Assembly (NCBI GenBank): GCA_947624395.1
Contig: CANQKA010000002.1
Span: 1 to 64,000, forward strand
DNA: 64,000 nucleotides
From: an uncultured Oscillospiraceae bacterium
GTDB lineage: Bacteria > Bacillota > Clostridia > Oscillospirales > Oscillospiraceae
Direction: 5' to 3'
Shown piece after piece: positions 28,439-37,244 of this stretch. Each line of letters opens with the position of its first letter. Position 1 is the stretch's first letter. A program made the position numbers and the translations under genes. The notes beneath the pieces were generated by a model. That model was not told the origin of the DNA, made no database searches, and saw only the letters and a program-made list of their open reading frames with translations.

Positions 28439-29066
28439 AATAGAACTGAAAAGCGCCGTGGAGGCCATATTGTTCGCCTCCGGGGAGCCGGTGAGCGCGG
28501 CCCGTATCGCCATCGTCACCGATTCGGACGAGGCGGACGTGCTGGAAGCCGGCGCGGAGCTGGCGGCGGAATATGAATCCCAAAAGCGGGGCATACGCCT
28601 GGTGCGGCTCAACGACTCGCTGCAGCTGCACAGCGCCCCGGAGCACGCCGACGCCATCACACGGGCCCTGGAACAGCGCCGTGCGCCCAAGCTGTCCCCG
28701 GCGTCGCTGGAAGTGCTGGCCATCGCGGCCTACTTCCAGCCGGTGACCCGGGCCTACATCGAGCAGATGCGGGGCGTGGACAGCTCCTATACCGTGGGCG
28801 TGCTGACAGAGCGGGGCATGATCGAGCCATGCGGCCAGTTGGAGGCTGTGGGCCGGCCCACGCTGTACAGGACCACGGACCTGTTTTTGCGGACCATGGG
28901 CATTTCCAGCCTGGACGAGCTGCCCCCGCTGCCCGAGATCAGCGGCAGCGACGCGGCCAAACAGCTGCAGGAGAAGGTGGACGCCCTGCGTGCGGCGGAG
29001 GAAGCGGCGGCCAAGATAGAATCAGAAGCTGAAGCGGAAAGTAAGGAGGTCGCGCTGGAGCATTGA
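28431..29066 (+). CDS. scpB: Segregation and condensation protein B
   Basis: 'AVEAILFASGEPVSAARIA', 'ALEVLAIAAYFQPVTRAYIEQMRGVD' type motif. Confidence 0.93.
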   Translation: MDKIELKSAVEAILFASGEPVSAARIAIVTDSDEADVLEAGAELAAEYESQKRGIRLVRLNDSLQLHSAPEHADAITRALEQRRAPKLSPASLEVLAIAAYFQPVTRAYIEQMRGVDSSYTVGVLTERGMIEPCGQLEAVGRPTLYRTTDLFLRTMGISSLDELPPLPEISGSDAAKQLQEKVDALRAAEEAAAKIESEAEAESKEVALEH

Positions 29067-29623
29067 CAGCCCTGTGCATCGCGGTCGGAGTGCTGCTGTT
29101 TCTATGCGTACTGGCGCTGACGCCGGTGCGATTGGAGGCGGGGTATGCCCACGGCGTGTTTACGCTCACCGGTCGGGCCGGACCCGTGCCGGTGAAGCTT
29201 TTTCCCAGGGAGGCGGCCACGGGCCGGGAGCTGGAAAAGGACGCCGAGCGGGACGAAAAAAGCCTTCTGCGGCGCGTGCCGCTGCCGGTGCTGCGGCTGC
29301 TGGCCCGGAGCGCGTGCCGGCCAATAGGCTGGCTGCTGGGCCGGGTGCGGATAAATTCGCTGCGGGTGCGCTACCTGGCGGCGGGTCCGGACCCCTATGC
29401 CGTTGTCATGTCATACGCCCGGGCGGGCCTTGCCATGGAGGGTATCGCGCACATGGTCCCCAACGCGGACCTGCGGGCGGAGATAGATTTTGACGGCGTG
29501 AGGTCAAAACTGGAAGGCCGTCTGGCCCTGTCCGCACGGCTGGGACAGGCGGTTTATGCCGCCGGGTGTTTTGGGATGGACTTTTTGCGGAAATACTATC
29601 AGTATAAACGTGAAAAGGAATGA
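29063..29623 (+). CDS. DUF2953 domain protein
   Basis: Position between scpB and ytfJ; N-terminal TM, 'ADLRAEIDFDGVRSKLEGRLALSARLGQAVYAAG'. Confidence 0.7.
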   Translation: MTALCIAVGVLLFLCVLALTPVRLEAGYAHGVFTLTGRAGPVPVKLFPREAATGRELEKDAERDEKSLLRRVPLPVLRLLARSACRPIGWLLGRVRINSLRVRYLAAGPDPYAVVMSYARAGLAMEGIAHMVPNADLRAEIDFDGVRSKLEGRLALSARLGQAVYAAGCFGMDFLRKYYQYKREKE

Positions 29624-29629
29624 TGTACC

Positions 29630-30025
29630 ATGGCAGAACAGGCGGTCGGCGACCTGATGGAGGGCGCGCTGGACAAGATACGGGGCATGGTGGACTCCAA
29701 CACGGTCATCGGAACGCCCATCAGCACCCCGGACGGTGTGACGCTGATACCCGTATCCAGGCTGAGCTTCGGCTTTGCCGCCGGTGGCAGCGACAAGACA
29801 GGCTCCCAGTCCAAGCCCGGTATCTGGGGCGGCAACGGCGCGGCGGTGAAGGTGGAGCCGGTGGGCTTTCTCATGAACAAGGACGGTGGCGCACGGATGC
29901 TGTGCATCCAGGCGCCGGCTTTTTCCGCGGCGGACCGGCTCATCGATATGGCCCCGGAGCTGCTGGAAAAGTTGGAGGGCTATATCGAGAAGTACACCCG
30001 GAAAAATAAGCCTCAGCAGGGATAA
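29630..30025 (+). CDS. ytfJ: GerW/YtfJ family sporulation protein
   Basis: 'GTPISTPDGVTLIPVSRLSFGFAAGGSD'. Confidence 0.92.
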   Translation: MAEQAVGDLMEGALDKIRGMVDSNTVIGTPISTPDGVTLIPVSRLSFGFAAGGSDKTGSQSKPGIWGGNGAAVKVEPVGFLMNKDGGARMLCIQAPAFSAADRLIDMAPELLEKLEGYIEKYTRKNKPQQG

Positions 30026-30045
30026 TTTGCCAAAAACGGGCCATA

Positions 30046-30074
30046 ATAAGCACGATCGGAAAGGTCGTGCTTAT
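30046..30074 (+). promoter_or_regulatory. Perfect hairpin in the translation initiation region of the D-Ala-D-Ala carboxypeptidase gene
   Basis: ATAAGCACGA-tcggaaagg-TCGTGCTTAT, ending 2 nt before the ATG; purine-rich SD-like loop. Confidence 0.6.
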
Positions 30075-30076
30075 CC

Positions 30077-31177
30077 ATGAAAAGACTGACAGCGGCAGCC
30101 CTGGCGCTGCTTATCTTAGGGCTGCTTTCGTCGAGAGCCTATGGCGCGGAGGCAACTTTGCCCGTCTCCGCCCGTGCGGCGGTGGTGCTGGAAGCGGACA
30201 GCGGCCAGACCCTGTGGGAGAAAAACGCGGACGAGCCCATGCTCATCGCCAGCACCACGAAGATCATGACGGCCCTGGTGGTGTTGGAGCGGTGCGCAGA
30301 CCTGGACGCGCAGGTGACCGTGGACCCGGCCTGGACCGGCATCGAGGGCTCGTCCATGTATCTGACGCCGGGGCAAACGCTCTCGGTCCGGGACCTGCTG
30401 TACGGCCTCATGCTGGCCTCCGGCAACGACGCGGCGGTGGCGCTGGCGTGCGTCACGGCCGGGTCCGTGGAGGCGTTCGCGGCGCTGATGAACGACAAGG
30501 CGGCGGTTCTGGGCTGCGTCAACACCCATTTTGCCAACGCCAACGGCCTGGATGACCCGGAGCACTACGCCAGCGCCCGGGACCTGGCGCTGATAACCCG
30601 GGAGGCGCTGCGATACGACATGTTCCGCCAGATTGTGTCCACCCCGGCCAGGACCGTGGGGGAGAACACCTACGTCAACCACAACCGGCTGCTGCGGGAG
30701 TGCGAGGGCGTGTTCGGCGTCAAGACGGGCTACACCATGGCGGCGGGCCGGACGCTGGTGAGCTGCTGCGAGCGAAACGGCCTGACGCTCATATGCGTGA
30801 CGCTGTCCGACCCGGACGATTGGGACGATCATGAGGCGCTTTACGCCTGGGCCTACGGCGCTTATGCCAGGGACGACGTGCTGGCGGGGGTCACCTGGAC
30901 GGTGCCGGTGATCGGCGGCGTGACCGATACGGTGAGCGTGACGGCGGGCGAGGCGTTGAGCGTGGTCCACCGGGGCGATGAGCAGATCACGGTCCAGTAC
31001 AAGCTGCCGTCGTTCGTCTATGCGGCGGTCGAGGCCGGTGGTGCGGCGGGTCAGGCCGTGGCCTACATCGGCGGCGTGGAGGCCGGTCGGGCAGAGCTGG
31101 TCTATGCCCAGGACGTGGCCCAGGCACAGCCGGAGGAACCTACGTTCTGGGAGCAGGTGCAGGAGCTTTTTGACTGA
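30077..31177 (+). CDS. D-alanyl-D-alanine carboxypeptidase (DacF/DacB-like)
   Basis: 'ASTTKIMTALVVLE' SxxK, 'SGNDAAVALA' SxN, 'KTGYTMAAG' KTG. Confidence 0.92.
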   Translation: MKRLTAAALALLILGLLSSRAYGAEATLPVSARAAVVLEADSGQTLWEKNADEPMLIASTTKIMTALVVLERCADLDAQVTVDPAWTGIEGSSMYLTPGQTLSVRDLLYGLMLASGNDAAVALACVTAGSVEAFAALMNDKAAVLGCVNTHFANANGLDDPEHYASARDLALITREALRYDMFRQIVSTPARTVGENTYVNHNRLLRECEGVFGVKTGYTMAAGRTLVSCCERNGLTLICVTLSDPDDWDDHEALYAWAYGAYARDDVLAGVTWTVPVIGGVTDTVSVTAGEALSVVHRGDEQITVQYKLPSFVYAAVEAGGAAGQAVAYIGGVEAGRAELVYAQDVAQAQPEEPTFWEQVQELFD

Positions 31178-31194
31178 CAGAAGGAGGGGTGTGC

Positions 31195-31905
31195 ATGACC
31201 CAGCGGCTGCAAAAGCTGATCTCGGCGGCGGGTATCGCCTCAAGGCGGGCCGCGGAGGACATGATACGGGCCGGACGGGTGACGGTGAACGGCCAGACCG
31301 CCTCTCTTGGCGCGTCCGCCGACCCGGACACGGACAGGATAGAAGTGGACGGCGAGCCCCTCCGCCTGTCGGACAAGCGCCGGTACATAGTTTTGCACAA
31401 GCCCAGGGGGTACGTGACCACCATGCACGACGACCGGGGCCGTCCAACCGTGGCGGAGCTGGTGCATGACGCCGGCGGGCGGTTATACCCCGTGGGACGG
31501 CTGGATATGGACTCCGAGGGGCTTCTCATTTTGACCGACGACGGCCGCGCCGCCAACGCCCTTATGCACCCGTCCCATCAGGTGGACAAGGTGTACACCG
31601 TCTTTGTCCAGGGCGAAAATATCCCGGCGGCGCTGGCAAAGCTGCGGGCTATGGACAGCCTGGAGGGGGAGAGCATCGCCCGACCGGGCGTCACGCTGGT
31701 GGAGCGGCAGGGGAACGGCGCGGAGGTGCAGATCGTGATACACGAGGGGAAAAACCGCCAGATACGCCGGATGTGCGCCGCCTGCGGCCTGGCTGTGCGC
31801 CGGCTCATCCGGGTGGCGGAGGGGCAGGTCACCCTGGGCGCGCTGCCGCCGGGAAAGTGGCGGAACATGACGGCGGATGAAATTTCCTACATACGGAACC
31901 TTTAA
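31195..31905 (+). CDS. rRNA pseudouridine synthase (RluB/RsuA family)
   Basis: 'MTQRLQKLISAAGIASRRAAEDMI' S4-like, 'VGRLDMDSEGLLILTDDG'. Confidence 0.94.
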   Translation: MTQRLQKLISAAGIASRRAAEDMIRAGRVTVNGQTASLGASADPDTDRIEVDGEPLRLSDKRRYIVLHKPRGYVTTMHDDRGRPTVAELVHDAGGRLYPVGRLDMDSEGLLILTDDGRAANALMHPSHQVDKVYTVFVQGENIPAALAKLRAMDSLEGESIARPGVTLVERQGNGAEVQIVIHEGKNRQIRRMCAACGLAVRRLIRVAEGQVTLGALPPGKWRNMTADEISYIRNL

Positions 31906-31971
31906 ATTTTGCCGATCAAGGGCACAAAAGCGGCGGGTTTTGCAGGAAATATAAATTTTTGCAGTTTAGAC

Positions 31972-31999
31972 TTGCATTTTCGCGAAAATGCAGTATGAT
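31972..31999 (+). promoter_or_regulatory. Promoter with 20-bp perfect palindrome in the -35/spacer region (candidate RpiR operator)
   Basis: TTGCAT - 16 nt - TATGAT; TGCATTTTCGCGAAAATGCA at 31973-31992. Confidence 0.65.
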
Positions 32000-32036
32000 A
32001 GTCCATGTTCCATTTTTTTACCAGTGGGAGAAAGAC

Positions 32037-32897
32037 ATGGAGAAAGATATTTTGACGCTTTTGAACGGGACGGATCGGCGCATGTCCAAGGGCCAGCGCC
32101 TGATCGCCCGCTATATCACGGAAAATTACGACAAGGCCGCCTTCATGACGGCGGGAAAGCTGGGCCGTACGGTCGGCGTGAGCGAGTCCACGGTGGTGCG
32201 CTTTGCCACGGAGCTGGGCTTTGACGGCTACCCCGGCATGCGCCGTGCGCTGCAGGAGATGGTGCGCAGCCGCCTTACCAGCGTGCAGCGTATCGCCGTG
32301 GCAAACGATATGCTGGCCGGGGCGGACGTGCTGAAGGCCGTCATGACCTCCGACATCGAAAATCTACAGGCGTCGCTGGAGGCCCTGGACCGGGCGGAGT
32401 TCGACAGGGCGGTGGAGGCCATCGGCGGGGCAAAGCATCTTTACATCGTCGGCATGCGCTCCTCCGCGTCGCTGGCAAGCTTCATGGGCTTTTACATGAA
32501 TCTGCTGGTGGAGGACGTGCGGCTCATCCACAACACCACCGCCAACGAGGTCTACGAGCAGATCATGCGCATCGGGCCGGGGGACGTGTACGTGGGCATC
32601 AGCTACCCCCGGTATTCCTCCGGGGCCTTGAAGGCCATGGAATTCGCCAAGCGCCAGGGGGCCACGGTCATCGCCCTGACGGACAACGAAAATTCCCCCT
32701 CCGCCCGCCTGGCGGACATAAGGCTCTACGCCAAGAGCGACATGGTGTCGTTTTTGGACTCGCTGGTGGCGCCCATGAGCCTCATCAACGCCCTCATCGT
32801 GGCGGTGGCCAACAAGCGGCGGGATTCCCTGGACGAGACGTTCGGGTATCTGGAAAAGCTCTGGAGCGAATACGGGGTGTTCACGGTCGATGGCTGA
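32037..32897 (+). CDS. MurR/RpiR family transcriptional regulator
   Basis: N-terminal HTH 'GRTVGVSESTVVRFATELGFDGYPGMRRAL', C-terminal SIS domain. Confidence 0.93.
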   Translation: MEKDILTLLNGTDRRMSKGQRLIARYITENYDKAAFMTAGKLGRTVGVSESTVVRFATELGFDGYPGMRRALQEMVRSRLTSVQRIAVANDMLAGADVLKAVMTSDIENLQASLEALDRAEFDRAVEAIGGAKHLYIVGMRSSASLASFMGFYMNLLVEDVRLIHNTTANEVYEQIMRIGPGDVYVGISYPRYSSGALKAMEFAKRQGATVIALTDNENSPSARLADIRLYAKSDMVSFLDSLVAPMSLINALIVAVANKRRDSLDETFGYLEKLWSEYGVFTVDG

Positions 32898-34128
32898 CGC
32901 GGTGGTGATCGGCGGCGGAGCGGCCGGGCTGATGGCCGCGGGCACGGCGGCGTCGCAGGGCCTGGACGTGGCGCTTATGGAGCCCAACGAAAAGCTGGGG
33001 CGAAAGCTGCGCATCACCGGCAAGGGCCGGTGCAACGTGACCAACGACTGCGATAATAAAACCTGGCTGGAAAACGTGCCCACCAACCCGAAATTTCTCT
33101 ACAGCGCCGCCGCGGCGTTTCCTCCGCCGGCGGCTATGGCCTTTTTTGAGAGCCTTGGCGTGCCGCTGAAGACAGAGCGGGGCGGCCGGGTATTTCCCCG
33201 GTCGGACAACGCCAACCACATCGCGGACGCGCTGGCCCGCTGGGTCAAGGCGCAGGGCGTGTGCCACGTGCGCAACAGGGTCCAAAGCGTGGCCCTGGAT
33301 GACGCGGGCGCGGTCCGGGCGGTGGTCACGGACAGGGGAGAGATACCATGCAAGGCGGCCATAGTGGCTACGGGCGGGCTATCTTACCCCGCCACCGGCT
33401 CCACCGGGGACGGGTACGCCATTGCCGCCGCGCTGGGCCATAACATCGCCCCGGCCAGGGCGTCATTGGTACCGCTGGAAAGTCCGGCGGCGTACTGCGC
33501 AGAGCTGGCCGGTTTCGCGCCGCGAAACGTGGACCTGACGGCCTATGAAAATGGCAAGGTCATCTATACCGAGCGGGGGGAGCTGCTCTTCGCCCACTTT
33601 GGCGTGACGGGACCGCTGGTCCTGTCCGCCAGCGCCCATATGCGCCGGTGGGGGGACAGTGCGTACAAGCTCGCCATCGACTTCAAGCCCGCGCTGACCC
33701 CGGAGAAGCTGGACGAGCGCATTTTGCGGGATTTTGAGAAATACCAGAACCGGGATATAGCCAACGCGCTTGTGGACCTGCTGCCCCGGAGCATGATACC
33801 GGTGGTCCTGCGCCTTGCGGATATCCCCGCCCATACAAAGATCCACGACGTGACGCGGGCCCAGCGCCAGCGCTTGGGGGCTGTTATCAAGGCGTTTCCC
33901 GTGCCTGTATCCGGCCCACGGCCCGTGGCGGAGGCCATCGTCACCGGCGGCGGGATAGACGTGAAGCAGATCGACCCCCGGACCATGAGATCCAAGCTGG
34001 TGCCGGGCCTGTACTTCGCCGGGGAGATACTGGACGTGGACGCCTATACGGGCGGATTTAATTTGCAGATCGCGTGGTCCACCGGCCGCTGCGCCGGTCT
34101 GGCCGTGGGAAAGGAGCTGTGTCCATGA
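32890..34128 (+). CDS. NAD(P)/FAD-dependent oxidoreductase (HI0933/BaiN-like)
   Basis: 'VIGGGAAGLMAAGTAA', 'EPNEKLGRKLRITGKGRCNVTN'. Confidence 0.93.
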   Translation: MADAVVIGGGAAGLMAAGTAASQGLDVALMEPNEKLGRKLRITGKGRCNVTNDCDNKTWLENVPTNPKFLYSAAAAFPPPAAMAFFESLGVPLKTERGGRVFPRSDNANHIADALARWVKAQGVCHVRNRVQSVALDDAGAVRAVVTDRGEIPCKAAIVATGGLSYPATGSTGDGYAIAAALGHNIAPARASLVPLESPAAYCAELAGFAPRNVDLTAYENGKVIYTERGELLFAHFGVTGPLVLSASAHMRRWGDSAYKLAIDFKPALTPEKLDERILRDFEKYQNRDIANALVDLLPRSMIPVVLRLADIPAHTKIHDVTRAQRQRLGAVIKAFPVPVSGPRPVAEAIVTGGGIDVKQIDPRTMRSKLVPGLYFAGEILDVDAYTGGFNLQIAWSTGRCAGLAVGKELCP

Positions 34129-34811
34129 GCAGTAAGCTTTGCGCCGTCGCCATCGACGGCCCTTCCGGGGCCGGTAAGAGCACCATCGCCAGGGCGGTGG
34201 CGGCCCGCTGCGGGTTCGTGTATGTGGACACCGGCGCCATTTACCGGACGGTGGGGCTGGCGGTGCGTCGGGCGGGCGCGGACCCACACGACGCCTCCGC
34301 TGTTGGGCCGCTGCTGCCGGGGCTGGACATACGCTTTGACTACGGCTCCGACGGACAGCAGCGGATGAAACTGAACGGGGAGGATGTGTCCGAGGCCATA
34401 CGCACGCCGGAGGGGTCCATGTACGCCTCCGCCGTTGCGACGCTGCCTGTGGTGCGGGCCTACCTGCTGGACATGCAGCGGGATATGGCGAAGACCCACA
34501 GCGTGGTCATGGACGGCCGGGATATCGGCACGGTGGTGCTGCCGGACGCGGGGCTTAAAATATTCCTGACCGCCAGCGCCGAGGCGCGGGCCAAGCGGCG
34601 GCTCCTGGAGCTGAACGCCAAGGGCGACGGGAGCACCTTTGATGACGTGCTGGCGGACATGATACGCCGGGACGCGCAGGATTCCAACCGCGCCGCCGCG
34701 CCTTTGAAGGCGGCGGATGACGCGGTGACGGTTGACACGTCGGACATGACGCTGGAAGAGAGCATCGAGCATGTGTGCGCGCTTGTCCGGGAGCGGTTCG
34801 GCATAGCATGA
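34125..34811 (+). CDS. cmk: Cytidylate kinase
   Basis: 'VAIDGPSGAGKSTIARAVAARCGFVYVDTGAIYRTV'. Confidence 0.96.
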   Translation: MSSKLCAVAIDGPSGAGKSTIARAVAARCGFVYVDTGAIYRTVGLAVRRAGADPHDASAVGPLLPGLDIRFDYGSDGQQRMKLNGEDVSEAIRTPEGSMYASAVATLPVVRAYLLDMQRDMAKTHSVVMDGRDIGTVVLPDAGLKIFLTASAEARAKRRLLELNAKGDGSTFDDVLADMIRRDAQDSNRAAAPLKAADDAVTVDTSDMTLEESIEHVCALVRERFGIA

Positions 34812-37042
34812 ACGTTTTGGTAGCGGAAAACGCCGGGTTCTGCTTTGGCGTAGACAGGGCCGTGAAGCTGGCGGAGCAGACGTTGGCGGAAGAGAGCGCG
34901 TGCTGGAGCCTTGGAGAGCTCATCCACAACCGGTGCGTGGTGGCGAGGCTCGCGGAAAAGGGCATGCGCACGGCCCGGTCCGTGGACGAGATACCGGACG
35001 GCGCCACCGTGCTCATCCGGGCCCATGGGGTGCCCCTCACGCAGATAGCCGCTCTGGAGGAAAAAGGCTGCCGGATCGTGGACGCCACCTGCCCCAAGGT
35101 GTCCCGTATCCACAAGATCGTGGAGCGGGCCGGACAAGAGGGCAGACAGGTGGTCGTATTCGGCGAACCGGGCCACCCGGAGGTGCAGGGCATCTGCGGC
35201 TGGTGTCCCGGCGCGGCGGTGGTCCGGGACATGGGCGAGTTTACCCGCTGGGCGGAAACGGAGCGCGTTTCTCCCCAGGCGCCTCTCACCGTGGTATTTC
35301 AGACCACGTCCAACCGGGAAATTAGTGAACAAAATATTAATTTAGTAAAAAAACTGTATACAAACGCAACGTTTTTTGATACAATATGTAACGCTACGAG
35401 TATCAGGCAAACTGAGGCGAGACAGCTTGCCGCGTCCTGTGACGCCATGGTCGTCGTGGGCGGGCGGCACAGCGCCAACAGCGTTCATCTGGCGGAGATA
35501 TGCCGGGAGCGCTGCGGGCGTGTGCAGTTCGTGGAGAGCGCGGACGAGCTGGATGTACAAGCCCTGACAGGGTGCGTATCCGTCGGCGTGACCGCCGGCG
35601 CCTCAACGCCCTCGTGGATAATTAAGGAGGTAGTAAACAAAATGAACGAGCCTGAGATCAAGAAAGAAGAACCCGTGGTGGAGGACGCCGCCCCTGTGGA
35701 AGAGGCCGCTCCCGTCGTCGAGGAAGCCGCTCCTGTGGCCGAGGAAGCCCCCGTTGTTGAGGCCGCTCCCGCTGCCGAGGAAGCCGCTCCCGTGGCCGAC
35801 GAGGCCGCTCCCGCGGCTGAGGAAGCGCCCGCTGAGGCCGGGGAGAAGTCCTTCGACCAGATGCTGGAGGATTCTATCCGCACCATCCACAATGGCGACA
35901 CCGTTGTCGGCACGGTCGCGGCTGTCGGCGCCACCGAGATCACCGTCGATCTGCCCACCAAGCACTCCGGATACATATCCGTATCCGAGTTCACCGACGA
36001 CCAGCCCGGTGTGGACATCAACGATCTGGTGAAGGTCGGCGACGAGATCCAGGCTTCCGTTGTGCGCGTCAACGACGTGGAGGGCACTGTGCAGCTCAGC
36101 AAGCGCCGTCTGGACGCGGCCAAGAATTGGACCGACGTGGAGGCATCCTATGAGGACGGCACCGTCCTGGAGGGCAAGGTCTCCGAGGAAAACAAGGGCG
36201 GCGTGGTCATCAACCTGAAGGGCATCCGCGTCTTTGTCCCCGCCTCCCAGACTGGTCTTGGCCGGGAGGAGCCCATGAGCAATCTGGTGGGCAAGACCGT
36301 CCGCTTCCGCATTACCGAGGTCAACCGGGCCCGCAAGCGCGTGGTCGGCTCCATCCGCAGCGTGGCTGCCCGGGAGCGCAAGGAAAAGGCCGAGAAGGTC
36401 TGGGCCGAGATCGAAAACGGCAAGGTCTATCAGGGCGTTGTGAAGAGCATGACCTCTTACGGCGCTTTCGTGGATATCGGCGGCGTGGACGGCATGGTCC
36501 ATGTGTCCGAGATCAGCTGGGAGCGTATCCGCAAGCCCGAGGACGTGCTGAGCGTGGGCCAGGAGGTCGAGGTCTATGTCATCAGCTTCGATCCCGAGAA
36601 GCGCAAGATCTCTCTGGGCTACCGCAAGGCGGAGGACAACCCCTGGCTGAAGTTCGTCAACGCCTATAAGGTCGGCGACGTGGCCAACGTCAAGATCGTG
36701 AAGATGATGCCTTTCGGCGCTTTCGCCGAGGTCGTGCCCGGTGTGGACGGCCTGATCCACATCTCCCAGATCGCCAACCGCCGTATCGGCAAGCCCGACG
36801 ACGTGCTGACCGTGGGCGAGCAGGTGGACGCCAAGATCACCGCCATCGACGAGGACAAGCAGAAGATCAGCCTGTCCATCCGCGCTCTCATCGAGCCGGA
36901 ACCCGCCCCTGTCCGCCACAGCGAGCCCGCTGAGCCCAAGGAGAAAGAGCCGGAGGCCGACGCGCTGGTTTATGAGGTCTCCGCCACCGGCGAGGCCACC
37001 GGTATCGCCCCCGAGGCGGACGAAGAACCGGCTGACGAGTAA
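34808..37042 (+). CDS. ispH-rpsA: Bifunctional HMBPP reductase (IspH) / ribosomal protein S1 fusion
   Basis: IspH 'AENAGFCFGVDRAVKLAEQ' fused via Pro/Ala/Glu linker to S1 repeats. Confidence 0.93.
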   Translation: MNVLVAENAGFCFGVDRAVKLAEQTLAEESACWSLGELIHNRCVVARLAEKGMRTARSVDEIPDGATVLIRAHGVPLTQIAALEEKGCRIVDATCPKVSRIHKIVERAGQEGRQVVVFGEPGHPEVQGICGWCPGAAVVRDMGEFTRWAETERVSPQAPLTVVFQTTSNREISEQNINLVKKLYTNATFFDTICNATSIRQTEARQLAASCDAMVVVGGRHSANSVHLAEICRERCGRVQFVESADELDVQALTGCVSVGVTAGASTPSWIIKEVVNKMNEPEIKKEEPVVEDAAPVEEAAPVVEEAAPVAEEAPVVEAAPAAEEAAPVADEAAPAAEEAPAEAGEKSFDQMLEDSIRTIHNGDTVVGTVAAVGATEITVDLPTKHSGYISVSEFTDDQPGVDINDLVKVGDEIQASVVRVNDVEGTVQLSKRRLDAAKNWTDVEASYEDGTVLEGKVSEENKGGVVINLKGIRVFVPASQTGLGREEPMSNLVGKTVRFRITEVNRARKRVVGSIRSVAARERKEKAEKVWAEIENGKVYQGVVKSMTSYGAFVDIGGVDGMVHVSEISWERIRKPEDVLSVGQEVEVYVISFDPEKRKISLGYRKAEDNPWLKFVNAYKVGDVANVKIVKMMPFGAFAEVVPGVDGLIHISQIANRRIGKPDDVLTVGEQVDAKITAIDEDKQKISLSIRALIEPEPAPVRHSEPAEPKEKEPEADALVYEVSATGEATGIAPEADEEPADE
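35357..35385 (+). promoter_or_regulatory. Candidate internal promoter inside the ispH 3' region
   Basis: TATACA - 17 nt - TACAAT with extended -10 TGaTACAAT, in an abrupt AT-rich patch. Confidence 0.45.
35624..35644 (+). promoter_or_regulatory. Internal SD plus in-frame ATG at the IspH/S1 junction
   Basis: AAGGAGG-tagtaaacaaa-ATG; ATG at 35642 is in frame (codon 279). Confidence 0.6.
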
Positions 37043-37049
37043 AGTTATT

Positions 37050-37087
37050 AAAATAAAAGCAAGCGGTATCCCGCTTGCTTTTATTTT
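37050..37087. terminator. Bidirectional intrinsic terminator
   Basis: AAAATAAAAGCAAGCG-gtatcc-CGCTTGCTTTTATTTT. Confidence 0.9.
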
Positions 37088-37244
37088 AGAAGGCTGCGGC
37101 CCGCTGCAGCGCAAAGCGCCCCCATCCGATGGATGGGGGCGTTCACGTTTGCGGGCCGATAAGAGTTTTTTTCGAGGTACACGCCCCCGGAAAAAACGAT
37201 CCGACTTTATTCGCCGCTCCGGCGGCGAACTCTGCGAGGCTTTT

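Noticed and set aside
35341-35360. A7 run in ispH (gtaaaaaaactg) as programmed frameshift site
   Set aside because: No downstream pseudoknot or useful alternative-frame ORF seen; the AT-rich patch is better explained as a promoter or local composition.
34808-37042. IspH/S1 fusion as assembly or frameshift error
   Set aside because: Frame is continuous through a linker and such fusions are known in Clostridia.
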